Below are positions 1 through 7,593 of a DNA stretch of 26,148 nt, piece by piece. The number at the start of each line of letters is the position of its first letter. Positions within the stretch are counted from its first letter, which is position 1. The position numbers were made by a program, and so were the translations under genes. The notes beneath the pieces are model-generated. The model had not been told where the DNA came from and did no database searches. It saw only the letters and a program-made list of their open reading frames with translations. This DNA is from Clostridiaceae bacterium UBA5444 (GTDB lineage Bacteria > Bacillota > Clostridia > Clostridiales > Oxobacteraceae): contig DIRE01000011.1 in the NCBI GenBank assembly GCA_002426575.1, forward strand, positions 1,770-27,917, given 5' to 3'.

Positions 1-513
1 GTTAAGATGCAGCTTGCAAATAAAAGACAGGGAACACAATCTGTACTAACAAGGGCAGAGGTTTCAGGTGGTGGAATAAAGCCATGGAGACAAAAGGGTA
101 CAGGAAGAGCTAGGCAGGGTTCAATAAGAGCACCACAATGGATACATGGTGGAGTTGTTTTTGCACCAAAGCCAAGAGATTATAGCTATACCGTACCAAA
201 GAAGATAAAGAGGATTGCTATAAAATCTGCATTATCATCAAAGGTTGCAGACGAAGAGCTTATTGTTGTTGATGAGTTAAAATTAGATGCACCTAAAACT
301 AAGGTTATTGCTGATATGCTAAAAGCATTAGATGTTAAAAAAACCTTAATAGTTGTTTGTGAAAAGGATGATACTGTTTATAGATCAGCAAGAAATATTG
401 AGGGAGTTTTAGTACTGCCTGTTAATAACCTCAATGTTTATGATATATTGAAGTATCACAAATTCATAATAACAAAGGACGCCGTATCCAAAGTGGAGGA
501 GGTGTTTGCATAA
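1..513 (+). CDS. rplD: 50S ribosomal protein L4, 5' end missing
   Basis: This is the C-terminal part of ribosomal protein L4, a primary 23S rRNA binder whose extended loop lines the peptide exit tunnel. The frame is already open at base 1, so the start codon and roughly the first 40 residues lie outside the window; the in-frame ATG at 7 is internal. The visible part holds the conserved basic loop with KPWRQKGTGRARQGS and the APQWIHGGVVF stretch, followed by the globular domain. It ends with TAA at 511-513, and the last A is the first base of the rplW start codon, so the two genes are probably translationally coupled. L3 and S10 would be expected further left. Identification is secure; only the N-terminus is unknown. 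Confidence 0.97.
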   Translation, partial: VKMQLANKRQGTQSVLTRAEVSGGGIKPWRQKGTGRARQGSIRAPQWIHGGVVFAPKPRDYSYTVPKKIKRIAIKSALSSKVADEELIVVDELKLDAPKTKVIADMLKALDVKKTLIVVCEKDDTVYRSARNIEGVLVLPVNNLNVYDILKYHKFIITKDAVSKVEEVFA

Positions 514-797
514 TGAACATTTATGATATTATAAGAAGACCTGTCATTACAGAGAAAAGTATGAATGCAATGGCTGAAAGAAAGTATACATTTGTTGTGG
601 ACATTCGTGCAGATAAAAGCCAAATAAAAGAAGCTGTAGAGAAAATATTTGGTGTTAAAGTACAGACTGTAGCCACTATGAGAATGATTGGAAAGGCAAA
701 AAGAGTTGGAGTAAATGTTGGTAAAAGACCGAACTGGAAAAAAGCAATAGTTACCATTACTCCTGACAGCAAAGCAATTGAATTATTCCAGGCATAA
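513..797 (+). CDS. rplW: 50S ribosomal protein L23
   Basis: L23 binds 23S rRNA at the exit of the polypeptide tunnel, where it forms the docking site for trigger factor and SRP. The 94-residue product is full length for the family. It has the typical opening (IIRRPVITEKS), the central KYTFVVDIRADKSQIKEAVEKIF block, and a basic stretch ending in GKRPNWKKAIVT. Its ATG overlaps the rplD stop by one base, and the SD-like GGAGGAGG lies at the end of rplD (about 496-503). It sits between rplD and rplB, the order expected in the S10 operon. Nothing unusual is seen. Confidence 0.98.
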   Translation: MNIYDIIRRPVITEKSMNAMAERKYTFVVDIRADKSQIKEAVEKIFGVKVQTVATMRMIGKAKRVGVNVGKRPNWKKAIVTITPDSKAIELFQA

Positions 798-821
798 TAA
801 AGTAAGAGGGAGGGAGATAAA

Positions 822-1655
822 ATGGCAATTAAAAAGTATAACCCTACTACACCAGGCAGAAGGGGAATGACTGTTTCATCTTTTGAAGAACTATCAAAAG
901 TAGATCCTGAAAAGTCACTTCTTGTTTCACTAAATAAAACTGGTGGAAGAAATGCACAGGGTAAGATTACTGTTCGCCATATAGGCGGCGGAAATAGAAA
1001 TAAATATAGAATAATTGATTTTAGAAGAGATAAAGATAAAATACCTGCAAAGGTTGCTTCAATTGAGTATGATCCAAATAGGACTGCATACATTGCACTT
1101 TTAAATTATGCTGACGGAGAAAAAAGATATATATTAGCTCCTGTTGATCTTAAGGTAGGAGATACTGTAGAATCAGGCTCAGATGCAGATATTAAAGTTG
1201 GTAATGCACTACCTATTAAAAACATACCTGTAGGTACATTTATTCATAATATAGAACTTCATCCAGGAAGAGGAGGCCAACTAGTTAGAGCAGCAGGAAA
1301 TAGCGCTCAGCTTATGGCAAAAGAAGGTCAGTATGGACAGGTAAGACTTCCTTCTGGCGAAGTTAGAATGGTAAGACTTGAGTGCAGGGCAACAATAGGA
1401 ACTGTAGGAAATGTTACAAATGAAATTGTTCACATAGGTAAAGCAGGTAAAACAAGGCATATGGGAATTAGGCCAACAGTAAGAGGCTCCGTAATGAACC
1501 CAGTTGATCACCCACATGGTGGTGGAGAAGGTAAGGCTCCTATAGGGCATGCATCTCCTATGACTCCTTGGGGTAAACCAGCTCTTGGCTTGAGGACAAG
1601 AAAACATAATAAATACTCAGATAAGTTAATTGTTAAGAGAAGAGGTAAGAAGTAA
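822..1655 (+). CDS. rplB: 50S ribosomal protein L2
   Basis: L2 is a large rRNA-binding protein needed for subunit association and for assembly of the peptidyl-transferase centre. The product is 277 residues, the normal length. The conserved segment VMNPVDHPHGGGEG lies at about residues 225-237, with the invariant histidine at 230. The RNA-binding core (ELHPGRGGQLVRAAGNSAQL) and the basic C-terminal tail (RTRKHNKYSD, then KRRGKK) are also present. A GGGAGGG ribosome-binding site precedes the ATG. It stands 24 bases after rplW and 36 bases before rpsS in the S10 operon. Confidence 0.99.
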   Translation: MAIKKYNPTTPGRRGMTVSSFEELSKVDPEKSLLVSLNKTGGRNAQGKITVRHIGGGNRNKYRIIDFRRDKDKIPAKVASIEYDPNRTAYIALLNYADGEKRYILAPVDLKVGDTVESGSDADIKVGNALPIKNIPVGTFIHNIELHPGRGGQLVRAAGNSAQLMAKEGQYGQVRLPSGEVRMVRLECRATIGTVGNVTNEIVHIGKAGKTRHMGIRPTVRGSVMNPVDHPHGGGEGKAPIGHASPMTPWGKPALGLRTRKHNKYSDKLIVKRRGKK

Positions 1656-1691
1656 TATAAATCACGACCTTTGTGAAGGGAGGCAAGGATT

Positions 1692-1976
1692 TTGAGTAGA
1701 TCGGTTAAAAAAGGACCATTTGTCCAGGATGCATTAATGAAGAGAATACTGGATATGAATAAAAAAGGCGAGAAAAAAGTTGTAAAAACATGGTCAAGAA
1801 GCTCGACAATTTTTCCTCAGATGGTTGGGCATACAATAGCTGTACATGATGGAAGAAAGCACGTTCCAGTATATATAACTGAAGATATGGTGGGACATAA
1901 GCTTGGCGAATTTGCCTTGACGAGAACATTTAGAGGACACGGAAGCCATACTGAAAAATCAACAGCGTTGAAATAA
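1692..1976 (+). CDS. rpsS: 30S ribosomal protein S19 (TTG start)
   Basis: S19 sits in the head of the small subunit with S13 and contacts the tRNA/decoding region and 23S bridges. The 94-residue protein starts MSRSVKKGPFV, as in the family, and contains the conserved TWSRSSTIFPQMVGHTIAVH and KLGEFALTRTFRGH motifs. The start is a TTG at 1692, chosen because it gives the family N-terminus and follows a GGGAGG site at 1679-1684. No in-frame ATG would give the correct N-terminus. It lies between rplB and rplV in the expected order. Confidence 0.98.
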   Translation: MSRSVKKGPFVQDALMKRILDMNKKGEKKVVKTWSRSSTIFPQMVGHTIAVHDGRKHVPVYITEDMVGHKLGEFALTRTFRGHGSHTEKSTALK

Positions 1977-1998
1977 AACCTAGAGAGGAGGTCAAACA

Positions 1999-2331
1999 AT
2001 GGAGGCTAGGGCAACAGCTAAATACGTTAGAATATCTCCAAGGAAGGTAAACATAGTTCTGGACCTCATAAGGGGTAAGGATGTTAAGGAAGCCTTTACA
2101 ATATTAAAATTTACTCCAAAAGCTGCATCGGGTATTATAGAAAAAGTATTAAAGTCTGCAGTAGCTAACGCAGAGAATAATCATGAGATGGATGTTGATT
2201 CCCTTTATATTGGAGAAACTTATGCAAACCAGGGACCAACATTAAAAAGATATCAACCCCATGCACAGGGTAGAGCGTTTAGAATAAATAAAAGAACCAG
2301 CCACGTTACAGTGGTTGTAAAAGAAAGATAA
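1999..2331 (+). CDS. rplV: 50S ribosomal protein L22
   Basis: L22 binds 23S rRNA and sends a long beta hairpin into the exit tunnel, next to L4; changes in this loop are known to cause macrolide resistance in other bacteria. The 110-residue product starts MEARATAKYVRISPRK and ends in the conserved hairpin and tail (GPTLKRYQPHAQGRAFRINKRTSHVTVVV). The AGAGGAGG ribosome-binding site at about 1983-1990 precedes the ATG by 8-9 bases. It is flanked by rpsS and rpsC as in the standard S10 operon. The hairpin looks like the ordinary family form. Confidence 0.98.
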   Translation: MEARATAKYVRISPRKVNIVLDLIRGKDVKEAFTILKFTPKAASGIIEKVLKSAVANAENNHEMDVDSLYIGETYANQGPTLKRYQPHAQGRAFRINKRTSHVTVVVKER

Positions 2332-2348
2332 GAAAAGGAGGGATAAGA

Positions 2349-3029
2349 TTGGGTCAGAAAGTACATCCACATGGATTTAGGGTTGGCGTAATTAAAGATT
2401 GGGACGCAAAATGGTACGCCAACAATAAAAATTTTTCAGATTTGTTAATTGAAGATCACAAAATTAGGGTATATGTAAAGAAGAAGCTCTACATTGCTGG
2501 TATTTCAAAGATTGAGACTGAAAGAGCCGCAAATAGGGTTAAGGTTAACATCTATACTGCAAAGCCTGGAATAGTAATAGGCAGAGGCGGAGAAGGTGTA
2601 GACCAGCTTAAAAAAGAACTAGAAAAGATGACAGGTAAAAATGTATTAATAAATATAGTTGAAGTTAAAAACCCAGAAGTTGATGCACAGCTAGTTTCAG
2701 AAAATATAGCAGCACAGCTTGAAAGAAGGATATCCTTTAGAAAAGCTATGAAGCAGACTATAAACAGAACTATGAGAGCTGGCGCAAAGGGGATTAAGAC
2801 ACAATGCTCAGGAAGACTTGGTGGAGCAGAAATTGCAAGAAGCGAAGGCTATCATGAAGGGACAATTCCTCTACAGACTTTAAGAGCAGATATTGATTAT
2901 GGATTTGCTGAGGCAAATACAACATATGGAAAAATTGGAGTTAAGGTTTGGATATATAAAGGAGAAATACTTCCAAAACCAAAAAGAGCAAAGGTAGCAG
3001 TTAGAGAAGAAGAGGCTGCAAATAAGTAG
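2349..3029 (+). CDS. rpsC: 30S ribosomal protein S3 (TTG start)
   Basis: S3 is at the mRNA entry side of the small-subunit head and contributes to mRNA unwinding and decoding. The 226-residue product starts MGQKVHPHGFRVG from a TTG at 2349, preceded by AAGGAGGGA at 2335-2343. The type-II KH domain is at about residues 38-108, with its GxxG loop at IGRGGEG (about 77-83). The C-terminal S3 domain contains GIKTQCSGRLGGAEIARSEG and ends with a short charged tail. The start was chosen to match the invariant family N-terminus. Neighbours rplV and rplP are in canonical order. Confidence 0.98.
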   Translation: MGQKVHPHGFRVGVIKDWDAKWYANNKNFSDLLIEDHKIRVYVKKKLYIAGISKIETERAANRVKVNIYTAKPGIVIGRGGEGVDQLKKELEKMTGKNVLINIVEVKNPEVDAQLVSENIAAQLERRISFRKAMKQTINRTMRAGAKGIKTQCSGRLGGAEIARSEGYHEGTIPLQTLRADIDYGFAEANTTYGKIGVKVWIYKGEILPKPKRAKVAVREEEAANK

Positions 3030-3046
3030 GAAGGGAGGAAAAACTT

Positions 3047-3490
3047 ATGTTAATGCCTAAGAGGGTAAAGCGTCGTAAAGTTCATCGTGGCAGAATGACT
3101 GGTAAGGCAATGAGAGGTAATTTTCTTGCATATGGAGATTACGGAATGGTGGCATTAGAGCCTTCATGGATTACTAGTCAGCAGATTGAGGCTGCCAGGA
3201 TTGCTATAACAAGGTATATGAAAAGGGGCGGAAAAGTCTGGATAAAGATATTCCCAGATAAGCCAGTTACACAGAAACCTGCAGAGACTCGTATGGGATC
3301 TGGAAAAGGTTCACCTGAATACTGGGTTGCAGTAGTAAAACCTGGTAGAGTATTGTTCGAAATATCTGGTGTAAGCGAAGAAGATGCAAAAGAAGCAATA
3401 AGACTTGCATCCCACAAGCTTCCAATAAAAACTAAGTTTGTAACAAGATCCGATTATGAAGAAATGGGAGGTGTTGGCAGTGAAAGCTAA
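3047..3490 (+). CDS. rplP: 50S ribosomal protein L16
   Basis: L16 organises the tRNA-binding sites of the large subunit near helix 38 and the A-site finger. The product is 147 residues, close to the usual 137-145. It shows the typical N-terminus MLMPKRVKRRKVHRGRMTG and the motifs WITSQQIEAARIAITRYMKRGG, KPAETRMGSGKGSPEYWVAVV and GRVLFEISGV. A GGGAGGA site lies 8-10 bases before the ATG. Its last 11 bases overlap the start of rpmC, whose ribosome-binding site therefore lies inside rplP. Confidence 0.98.
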   Translation: MLMPKRVKRRKVHRGRMTGKAMRGNFLAYGDYGMVALEPSWITSQQIEAARIAITRYMKRGGKVWIKIFPDKPVTQKPAETRMGSGKGSPEYWVAVVKPGRVLFEISGVSEEDAKEAIRLASHKLPIKTKFVTRSDYEEMGGVGSES

Positions 3491-3692
3491 AGAAATGGAA
3501 ACGATGCGTGAAAATGATATTTCTACATTAAAAAGTAAGGTTGACGAGTTAAAACAAGAACTGTTCAATCTTAGATTTCAATTAGCCACAGGTCAGCTTG
3601 AGAACCCCATGAGGATAAAGGAAGTTAAGAAATCTATAGCACAGATAAAAACAATTATCAGGGAAAAAGAGATTAAATCAATTGGGGCATAA
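3480..3692 (+). CDS. rpmC: 50S ribosomal protein L29 (GTG start inside rplP)
   Basis: L29 is a small helical-hairpin protein beside L23 at the tunnel exit. I place the start at the GTG at 3480, giving a 70-residue protein that begins (M)KAKEME, as in the family, and continues with the LRFQLATGQLENPMRIKEVKKSIAQIKT core. The longer frame from 3456 is open but would add eight residues not found in the family and lacks a ribosome-binding site. The GGGAGGTG at 3466-3473, seven bases upstream of the GTG, fits the shorter start. The gene overlaps the end of rplP by 11 bases. Confidence 0.96.
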   Translation: MKAKEMETMRENDISTLKSKVDELKQELFNLRFQLATGQLENPMRIKEVKKSIAQIKTIIREKEIKSIGA

Positions 3693-3709
3693 TGGAAGGA
3701 GGTAGTTCC

Positions 3710-3964
3710 ATGGAAAGAGCATTAAGAAAGACTAGGACTGGCAAAGTCGTTTCTGACAAGATGGATAAAACAATTGTGGTAGCAGTAGCAACAAGAGTAC
3801 GTGATCCACTTACGCAGAAAACATTAAATAGAACAAAGAAATTCAAAACTCATGATGAAAATAATGAAGCTAGAATAGGCGATAGAGTTAAGATAATGGA
3901 AACAAGACCACTAAGCAAAGAAAAAGGCTGGAGACTTGTGGAAATTATTGAGAAAGCAAAATAA
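3710..3964 (+). CDS. rpsQ: 30S ribosomal protein S17
   Basis: S17 is an OB-fold primary binder of 16S rRNA in the 5' domain. The 84-residue product starts MERALRKTRTGKVVSDKMDKT and carries the conserved LTQKTLNRTKKFKTHDENNEARIGDRVKIMETRPLSK region. The ATG at 3710 is preceded by AAGGAGGT at 3696-3703. An in-frame ATG at 3692 overlapping the rpmC stop would add six residues (MEGGSS) that are simply the translated ribosome-binding site, so it was rejected. It follows rpmC by 17 bases and starts the usual rpsQ-rplN-rplX run. Confidence 0.97.
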   Translation: MERALRKTRTGKVVSDKMDKTIVVAVATRVRDPLTQKTLNRTKKFKTHDENNEARIGDRVKIMETRPLSKEKGWRLVEIIEKAK

Positions 3965-3991
3965 TCCCTGAAGCTGAAAGGAGGGTTAATC

Positions 3992-4360
3992 ATGATTCAA
4001 CAGCAGAGTTTATTAAAAGTAGCAGACAATTCTGGAGCAAAAGAAATCATGTGCATAAGAGTCTTGGGCGGTTCAAATAGGAAGACTGGAAATATCGGCG
4101 ATGTGATTGTAGCAAGTGTTAAGAGTGCAACACCAGGCGGTGTTGTTAAAAAAGGAGAAGTTGTTAAAGCCGTAATTGTAAGAACAGTACAGGGAGCAAG
4201 GCGCCAAGATGGTTCATATATAAGGTTTGATGAAAATGCAGCAGTAATTATAAAAGATGATAAGCAGCCAAGAGGAACCCGTATATTCGGACCTGTTGCA
4301 AGAGAGCTTAGGGAAAAAGACTTTACAAAGATACTTTCACTAGCTCCAGAAGTATTATAA
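3992..4360 (+). CDS. rplN: 50S ribosomal protein L14
   Basis: L14 forms an inter-subunit bridge with helix 44 of 16S rRNA and interacts with L19. The 122-residue product is exactly family length and begins MIQQQSLLKVADNSGAKEI. It includes VLGGSNRKTGNIGDVIVASV, the RTVQGARRQDGSYIRFDENAAVII segment and the GPVARELREKDFTKILSLAPEVL C-terminus, all standard. AAAGGAGGG precedes the ATG by about eight bases. It lies 27 bases after rpsQ and 18 bases before rplX. Confidence 0.99.
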   Translation: MIQQQSLLKVADNSGAKEIMCIRVLGGSNRKTGNIGDVIVASVKSATPGGVVKKGEVVKAVIVRTVQGARRQDGSYIRFDENAAVIIKDDKQPRGTRIFGPVARELREKDFTKILSLAPEVL

Positions 4361-4378
4361 GACGGGGAGGTGGCTTAA

Positions 4379-4714
4379 ATGACATTGAAAAAGGTTCATG
4401 TTAAAACTGGAGATACAGTAGTTGTTCTCTCTGGAAAAGATAAGAACAAAAAAGGCAAGGTTTTAAAGGTATTACCTAAAGAGGGCAGAGTTATTGTAGA
4501 AAATGTAAATATGATAACTAAGCACCAAAAACCTAGTCAGCAAGCGGTTCAGGGCGGAATAATCCACAAAGAAGCACCTATATACGCATCTAAAGTTGCC
4601 GTTTACTGTCAAAATTGTAATGCTGGCAGAAGAGTTAGATATGAGATATTAAAGGACGGTAAAAAGGTTAGAAAATGCGTTAAATGTGGTGAAATACTAG
4701 GGACTGAAAAGTAA
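4379..4714 (+). CDS. rplX: 50S ribosomal protein L24, zinc-ribbon form
   Basis: L24 is an assembly-initiator protein that binds the 5' region of 23S rRNA. The 111-residue product has an N-terminal KOW domain (about residues 5-40, GDTVVVLSGKDKNKKGKVLKV). Its C-terminal domain has two CXXC pairs, C77/C80 (CQNC) and C100/C103 (CVKC), a putative zinc ribbon present in many Firmicutes and absent from others. The ribosome-binding site is GGGGAGGTGG at 4364-4373, five bases before the ATG. It lies between rplN and rplE as in canonical spc operons. Confidence 0.98.
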   Translation: MTLKKVHVKTGDTVVVLSGKDKNKKGKVLKVLPKEGRVIVENVNMITKHQKPSQQAVQGGIIHKEAPIYASKVAVYCQNCNAGRRVRYEILKDGKKVRKCVKCGEILGTEK

Positions 4715-4734
4715 TTTGAAGGGAGGTAGCTTAT

Positions 4735-5277
4735 ATGGTTCCAAGGCTTAAAGAAAGATATGATAATGAAATAAATCCTGCTCTTATGAAGAAGTTTGGA
4801 TATAAAAGTCCAATGCAGGTTCCAAAGCTTGAGAAAATAGTTATAAATATGGGAGTTGGAGATGCTAAGGAAAATGCTAAAGCATTAGATGCAGCAGCAG
4901 GGGACTTAGCAATAATCACAGGCCAAAAACCAATAATTACAAAGGCTAAAAAATCTGTTGCTAATTTTAAAATAAGACAGGGCATGCCAATTGGATGCAA
5001 GGTAACTTTAAGAGGCAGCAGGATGTATGAGTTTGCAGATAAATTGCTAAATATAGCTCTTCCAAGGGTTAGAGACTTTAGAGGAGTTTCAGATAAGGCA
5101 TTTGATGGTAGAGGAAATTACTCTCTTGGAATAAAGGAACAGCTTATATTCCCTGAAATAGAGTATGATAAAGTAGAAAAAGTAAGAGGTATGGATGTAG
5201 TTTTTGTTACAACAGCAAAGACAGACGAAGAAGCGCGTGAGCTTTTAAAATTGCTCGGAATGCCATTTGCTCAATAA
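4735..5277 (+). CDS. rplE: 50S ribosomal protein L5
   Basis: L5 binds 5S rRNA and contacts the P-site tRNA elbow and S13 across the subunit interface. The 180-residue protein starts with VPRLKERYDNEINPALMKKFGYKSPMQVPKLEKIVINMGVG after Met, as in the family. It also has the 5S-binding stretch GQKPIITKAKKSVANFKIRQGMPIGCKVTLRG and the C-terminal FPEIEYDKVEKVRGMDVVFVTTAKTDEEARELL block. GGGAGGTAG precedes the ATG by about six bases. It is followed after 18 bases by rpsN. Confidence 0.99.
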   Translation: MVPRLKERYDNEINPALMKKFGYKSPMQVPKLEKIVINMGVGDAKENAKALDAAAGDLAIITGQKPIITKAKKSVANFKIRQGMPIGCKVTLRGSRMYEFADKLLNIALPRVRDFRGVSDKAFDGRGNYSLGIKEQLIFPEIEYDKVEKVRGMDVVFVTTAKTDEEARELLKLLGMPFAQ

Positions 5278-5295
5278 CTAAAGGAGGGGAAAAAA

Positions 5296-5481
5296 GTGGC
5301 CAAAAAGTCAATGGTTGAAAAATGGAAAAAGACACCTAAATACTCTACAAGAGCATATACAAGGTGTAAAATATGTGGTAGGCCTCATGCAGTTTTAAAG
5401 AAATATGGCATATGCCGTATTTGCTTTAGAGAAATGGCTTATAGAGGCGAAATCCCTGGGTGCAGAAAGGCAAGTTGGTAA
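5296..5481 (+). CDS. rpsN: 30S ribosomal protein S14, zinc-binding type Z (GTG start)
   Basis: S14 binds the 3' domain of 16S rRNA in the small-subunit head. This is the short 61-residue zinc form, in which C24, C27, C40 and C43 (CKIC and CRIC) coordinate zinc, as opposed to the 89-residue zinc-free form. It ends with the conserved GEIPGCRKASW. The GTG start at 5296 follows AAGGAGGGG at 5281-5289, and no ATG gives the family N-terminus MAKKSM. Its place between rplE and rpsH is canonical. The symbol rpsZ is also used for this form. Confidence 0.98.
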   Translation: MAKKSMVEKWKKTPKYSTRAYTRCKICGRPHAVLKKYGICRICFREMAYRGEIPGCRKASW

Positions 5482-5510
5482 TCCCTATTGAATGAAAGGA
5501 GGCAGAAATA

Positions 5511-5909
5511 ATGGTTATGACTGACCCAATTGCAGATATGTTAACACGTATAAGAAATGCCAATGTAGTAAGGCATGGAACTGTAGATATACCAGCTTCC
5601 AATATGAAAAGAGCAATTGCTAATATAATGTTAGAAGAGGGTTTTATAAAGAATTATGAGGACCTAAAGGATGGTTCGGTTCCTATTTTAAGAGTCACAA
5701 TGAAATATGGTCAAGATAAAGAAAGGGTTATTACTGGTCTTAAGAGAATCAGTAAGCCAGGACTTAGAGTATATGTACAAAAAGATGAGGTGCCAAAGGT
5801 ATTAGGTGGTCTTGGAGTTGCAATAATATCGACATCTAAAGGTGTAATGAGTGATAAAAATGCAAGGAAACAAGGCCTAGGCGGAGAAGTTCTTTGCTAC
5901 ATTTGGTAA
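5511..5909 (+). CDS. rpsH: 30S ribosomal protein S8
   Basis: S8 is a central-domain 16S rRNA binder; in E. coli it is also the translational repressor of the spc operon. The 132-residue product starts MVMTDPIADMLTRIRNA and carries the conserved C-terminal GGLGVAIISTSKGVMSDKNARKQGLGGEVLCYIW. GAAAGGAGG at about 5494-5502 precedes the ATG by eight bases. I see no obvious S8-like operator next to rplE here, but such a site would need a structure search to exclude. Confidence 0.98.
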   Translation: MVMTDPIADMLTRIRNANVVRHGTVDIPASNMKRAIANIMLEEGFIKNYEDLKDGSVPILRVTMKYGQDKERVITGLKRISKPGLRVYVQKDEVPKVLGGLGVAIISTSKGVMSDKNARKQGLGGEVLCYIW

Positions 5910-5939
5910 TTTTATATTGATTGAATAGGAGGTGCACTC

Positions 5940-6482
5940 ATGTCAAGAATTGGTAGACTTCCTGTTGTTATCCCAGAGGGAGTTAACGTAACAATTGGTG
6001 ATAATAATGTTGTTGCGGTTAAAGGACCTAAGGGAACTCTAACAAGGGAAATGCATAAAAATATGAAGATTCATATGGAAGATGGCAAGGTTATCGTAGA
6101 GAGACCAGATGACGAAAAGGAAAACAAAGCTCTTCATGGGCTTACAAGGGCATTAATAAACAATATGGTTATAGGAGTAACAGAGGGATTCCAAAAATCA
6201 CTTGACCTTGTAGGAGTAGGTTATCGTGCTCAAGTACAAGGAAAGAAGCTTGTGCTTACTGTAGGTTATTCACACCCTGTTGAAATGGAAGAGGTTCCTG
6301 GTATAACTTATGAGACACCTGCCCCAAATAAAATACTTGTCAAAGGAATTGACAAGGAAATGGTTGGACTTATGGCAGCAAAAATAAGAGACGTAAGAAA
6401 GCCTGAACCATATAAAGGCAAGGGAATTAGATATACTGATGAAATTGTAAGAACAAAGGAAGGTAAGACAGGAAAGAAGTAG
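5940..6482 (+). CDS. rplF: 50S ribosomal protein L6
   Basis: L6 consists of two related alpha/beta domains and binds 23S rRNA near the sarcin-ricin loop, where translational GTPases act. The 180-residue product starts MSRIGRLPVVIPEGVNV. It contains the ALHGLTRALINNMVIGVTEGFQKSL linker, the second domain with GVGYRAQVQGKKLVL, and the terminal signature RKPEPYKGKGIRYTDEIVRTKEGKTGKK. The ribosome-binding site is TAGGAGGTG at 5927-5935. rplR begins 17 bases after its stop. Confidence 0.99.
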   Translation: MSRIGRLPVVIPEGVNVTIGDNNVVAVKGPKGTLTREMHKNMKIHMEDGKVIVERPDDEKENKALHGLTRALINNMVIGVTEGFQKSLDLVGVGYRAQVQGKKLVLTVGYSHPVEMEEVPGITYETPAPNKILVKGIDKEMVGLMAAKIRDVRKPEPYKGKGIRYTDEIVRTKEGKTGKK

Positions 6483-6498
6483 AAAGGAGTGAGCGTAG

Positions 6499-6867
6499 GT
6501 GATCAATAAACCTTCACGTAATGATATAAGGCTTAAGAAGCATGGAAGAGTACGCTATAAGATAGCAGGTACAAGTGAACGTCCAAGGCTAAACGTATTT
6601 AGAAGCGAAAGTAACATATATGCTCAGATAATAGATGATGATCTAGGTGTAACTTTGGTTTCAGCATCATCTGTTGATAAAGAGCTTAAAGATAAAATCT
6701 CCACAGGAGGCAATAAAGAAGCTGCTAAGATAGTTGGAGAGTTATTGGGAAAAAGAGCTAAAGACGCAGGAATTACAAAAGTAGTTTTTGATAGAGGCGG
6801 ATATTTATATCATGGAAGAATAAAAGAGCTTGCAGAAGGTGCAAGAGAAGCTGGACTTGAATTTTAA
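6499..6867 (+). CDS. rplR: 50S ribosomal protein L18 (GTG start)
   Basis: L18 binds 5S rRNA with L5 and helps incorporate it into the central protuberance. The 122-residue product begins MINKPSRNDIRLKKHGRVRYKIAGTSERPRLNVFRS and ends GREAGLEF-like (AREAGLEF), as in the family; the AAKIVGELLGKRAKDAGITKVVFDRGGYLYHGR block is diagnostic. The start is a GTG at 6499, preceded by AAAGGAGTGAG at 6483-6493. The rpsE ribosome-binding site overlaps the end of this gene. Confidence 0.97.
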   Translation: MINKPSRNDIRLKKHGRVRYKIAGTSERPRLNVFRSESNIYAQIIDDDLGVTLVSASSVDKELKDKISTGGNKEAAKIVGELLGKRAKDAGITKVVFDRGGYLYHGRIKELAEGAREAGLEF

Positions 6868-6880
6868 AGGAGGGAAAGTA

Positions 6881-7378
6881 ATGCGAATTGATCCTAGCAA
6901 TTTAGACCTTAAAGAAAAGGTTGTATTTATAAACCGTGTAACTAAGGTTGTTAAGGGTGGCCGTAACTTCAGGTTTGCTGCTCTTGTAGTTGTGGGCGAT
7001 GGAAATGGCCATGTAGGAGTTGGTACAGGTAAGTCAGTAGAAATCCCTGAAGCTATAAGAAAAGGAATTGAGGATGCAAAGAAACATTTAATAAATGTTG
7101 CTATTGTAGAGAATACTATCCCTCATGAAGTCGTAGGCGAATTTGGAAGAGGCAAGGTACTTATAATGCCTGCAAAAGAAGGTATTGGAGTTATAGCAGG
7201 AGGACCTGTTCGTGCGGTTCTTGAACTTGCAGGTATTAAAGATGTAAGAGCAAAATCCTTAGGCTCAAATAACCCTAAAAATATGGTTAGCGCTACAATC
7301 GATGGATTGGCAAGACTTAAGACGGCAGAGGATGTTGCAAAGCTGAGAGGCAAAACTGTCGAAGAGATACTAGGTTAG
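6881..7378 (+). CDS. rpsE: 30S ribosomal protein S5
   Basis: S5 contributes to translational fidelity and, with S3 and S4, lines the mRNA entry tunnel. The 165-residue protein starts MRIDPSNLDLKEKVVFINRVTKVVKGGRNFRF and includes the double-stranded-RNA-binding-like N domain and the GEFGRGKVLIMPAKEGIGVIAGGPVRAVLELAG region of the C domain. The frame is open 17 codons further upstream, but the ATG at 6881 has AAAGGAGGGA at 6866-6875 and gives the family N-terminus. Its stop at 7376-7378 overlaps the rpmD ribosome-binding site. Confidence 0.97.
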   Translation: MRIDPSNLDLKEKVVFINRVTKVVKGGRNFRFAALVVVGDGNGHVGVGTGKSVEIPEAIRKGIEDAKKHLINVAIVENTIPHEVVGEFGRGKVLIMPAKEGIGVIAGGPVRAVLELAGIKDVRAKSLGSNNPKNMVSATIDGLARLKTAEDVAKLRGKTVEEILG

Positions 7379-7390
7379 GAGGGATGGTCA

Positions 7391-7570
7391 TTGGCTAAGC
7401 TTAAAATAACTCTTCAGAAAAGTTTAATTGGAAGAAAAGATGACCATATTGCTACAGCTCACGCATTAGGCTTGAGAAAGATACACAGTGTGGTTGAACA
7501 TGACGATACACCTCAGATAAGAGGAATGATAGACAAAATAAGCTATATGGTTAAGGTAGAGGAAATTTAA
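7391..7570 (+). CDS. rpmD: 50S ribosomal protein L30 (TTG start, short)
   Basis: L30 is a small protein of the large subunit. The frame from the TTG at 7391 to TAA at 7568-7570 encodes 59 residues starting MAKLKITLQKSLIGRKDDH and continuing with ATAHALGLRKIHSVVEHDD and PQIRGMIDKISYMVKVEE, which is the full L30 fold. The ribosome-binding site AGGAGGG at 7377-7383 overlaps the rpsE stop and is seven bases before the TTG. Because it is short and lacks an ATG start, automated calling can miss it. Its position between rpsE and rplO is exactly that of rpmD in spc operons. Confidence 0.97.
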   Translation: MAKLKITLQKSLIGRKDDHIATAHALGLRKIHSVVEHDDTPQIRGMIDKISYMVKVEEI

Positions 7571-7593
7571 TAATTCAATAAGGAGGTGCAAAT

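Noticed and set aside
521..1093. 190-residue open frame on the minus strand across rplW and rplB
   Set aside because: It lies antisense to two certain ribosomal-protein genes, has no ribosome-binding site, and its hydrophobic product is what the reverse complement of such genes gives by chance.
3456..3479. Upstream extension of rpmC
   Set aside because: The extra eight residues are absent from the L29 family and the ribosome-binding site at 3466-3473 would lie inside the gene.
6830..6880. Upstream extension of rpsE
   Set aside because: It translates the end of rplR in another frame; the ATG at 6881 has a strong ribosome-binding site and the family N-terminus.
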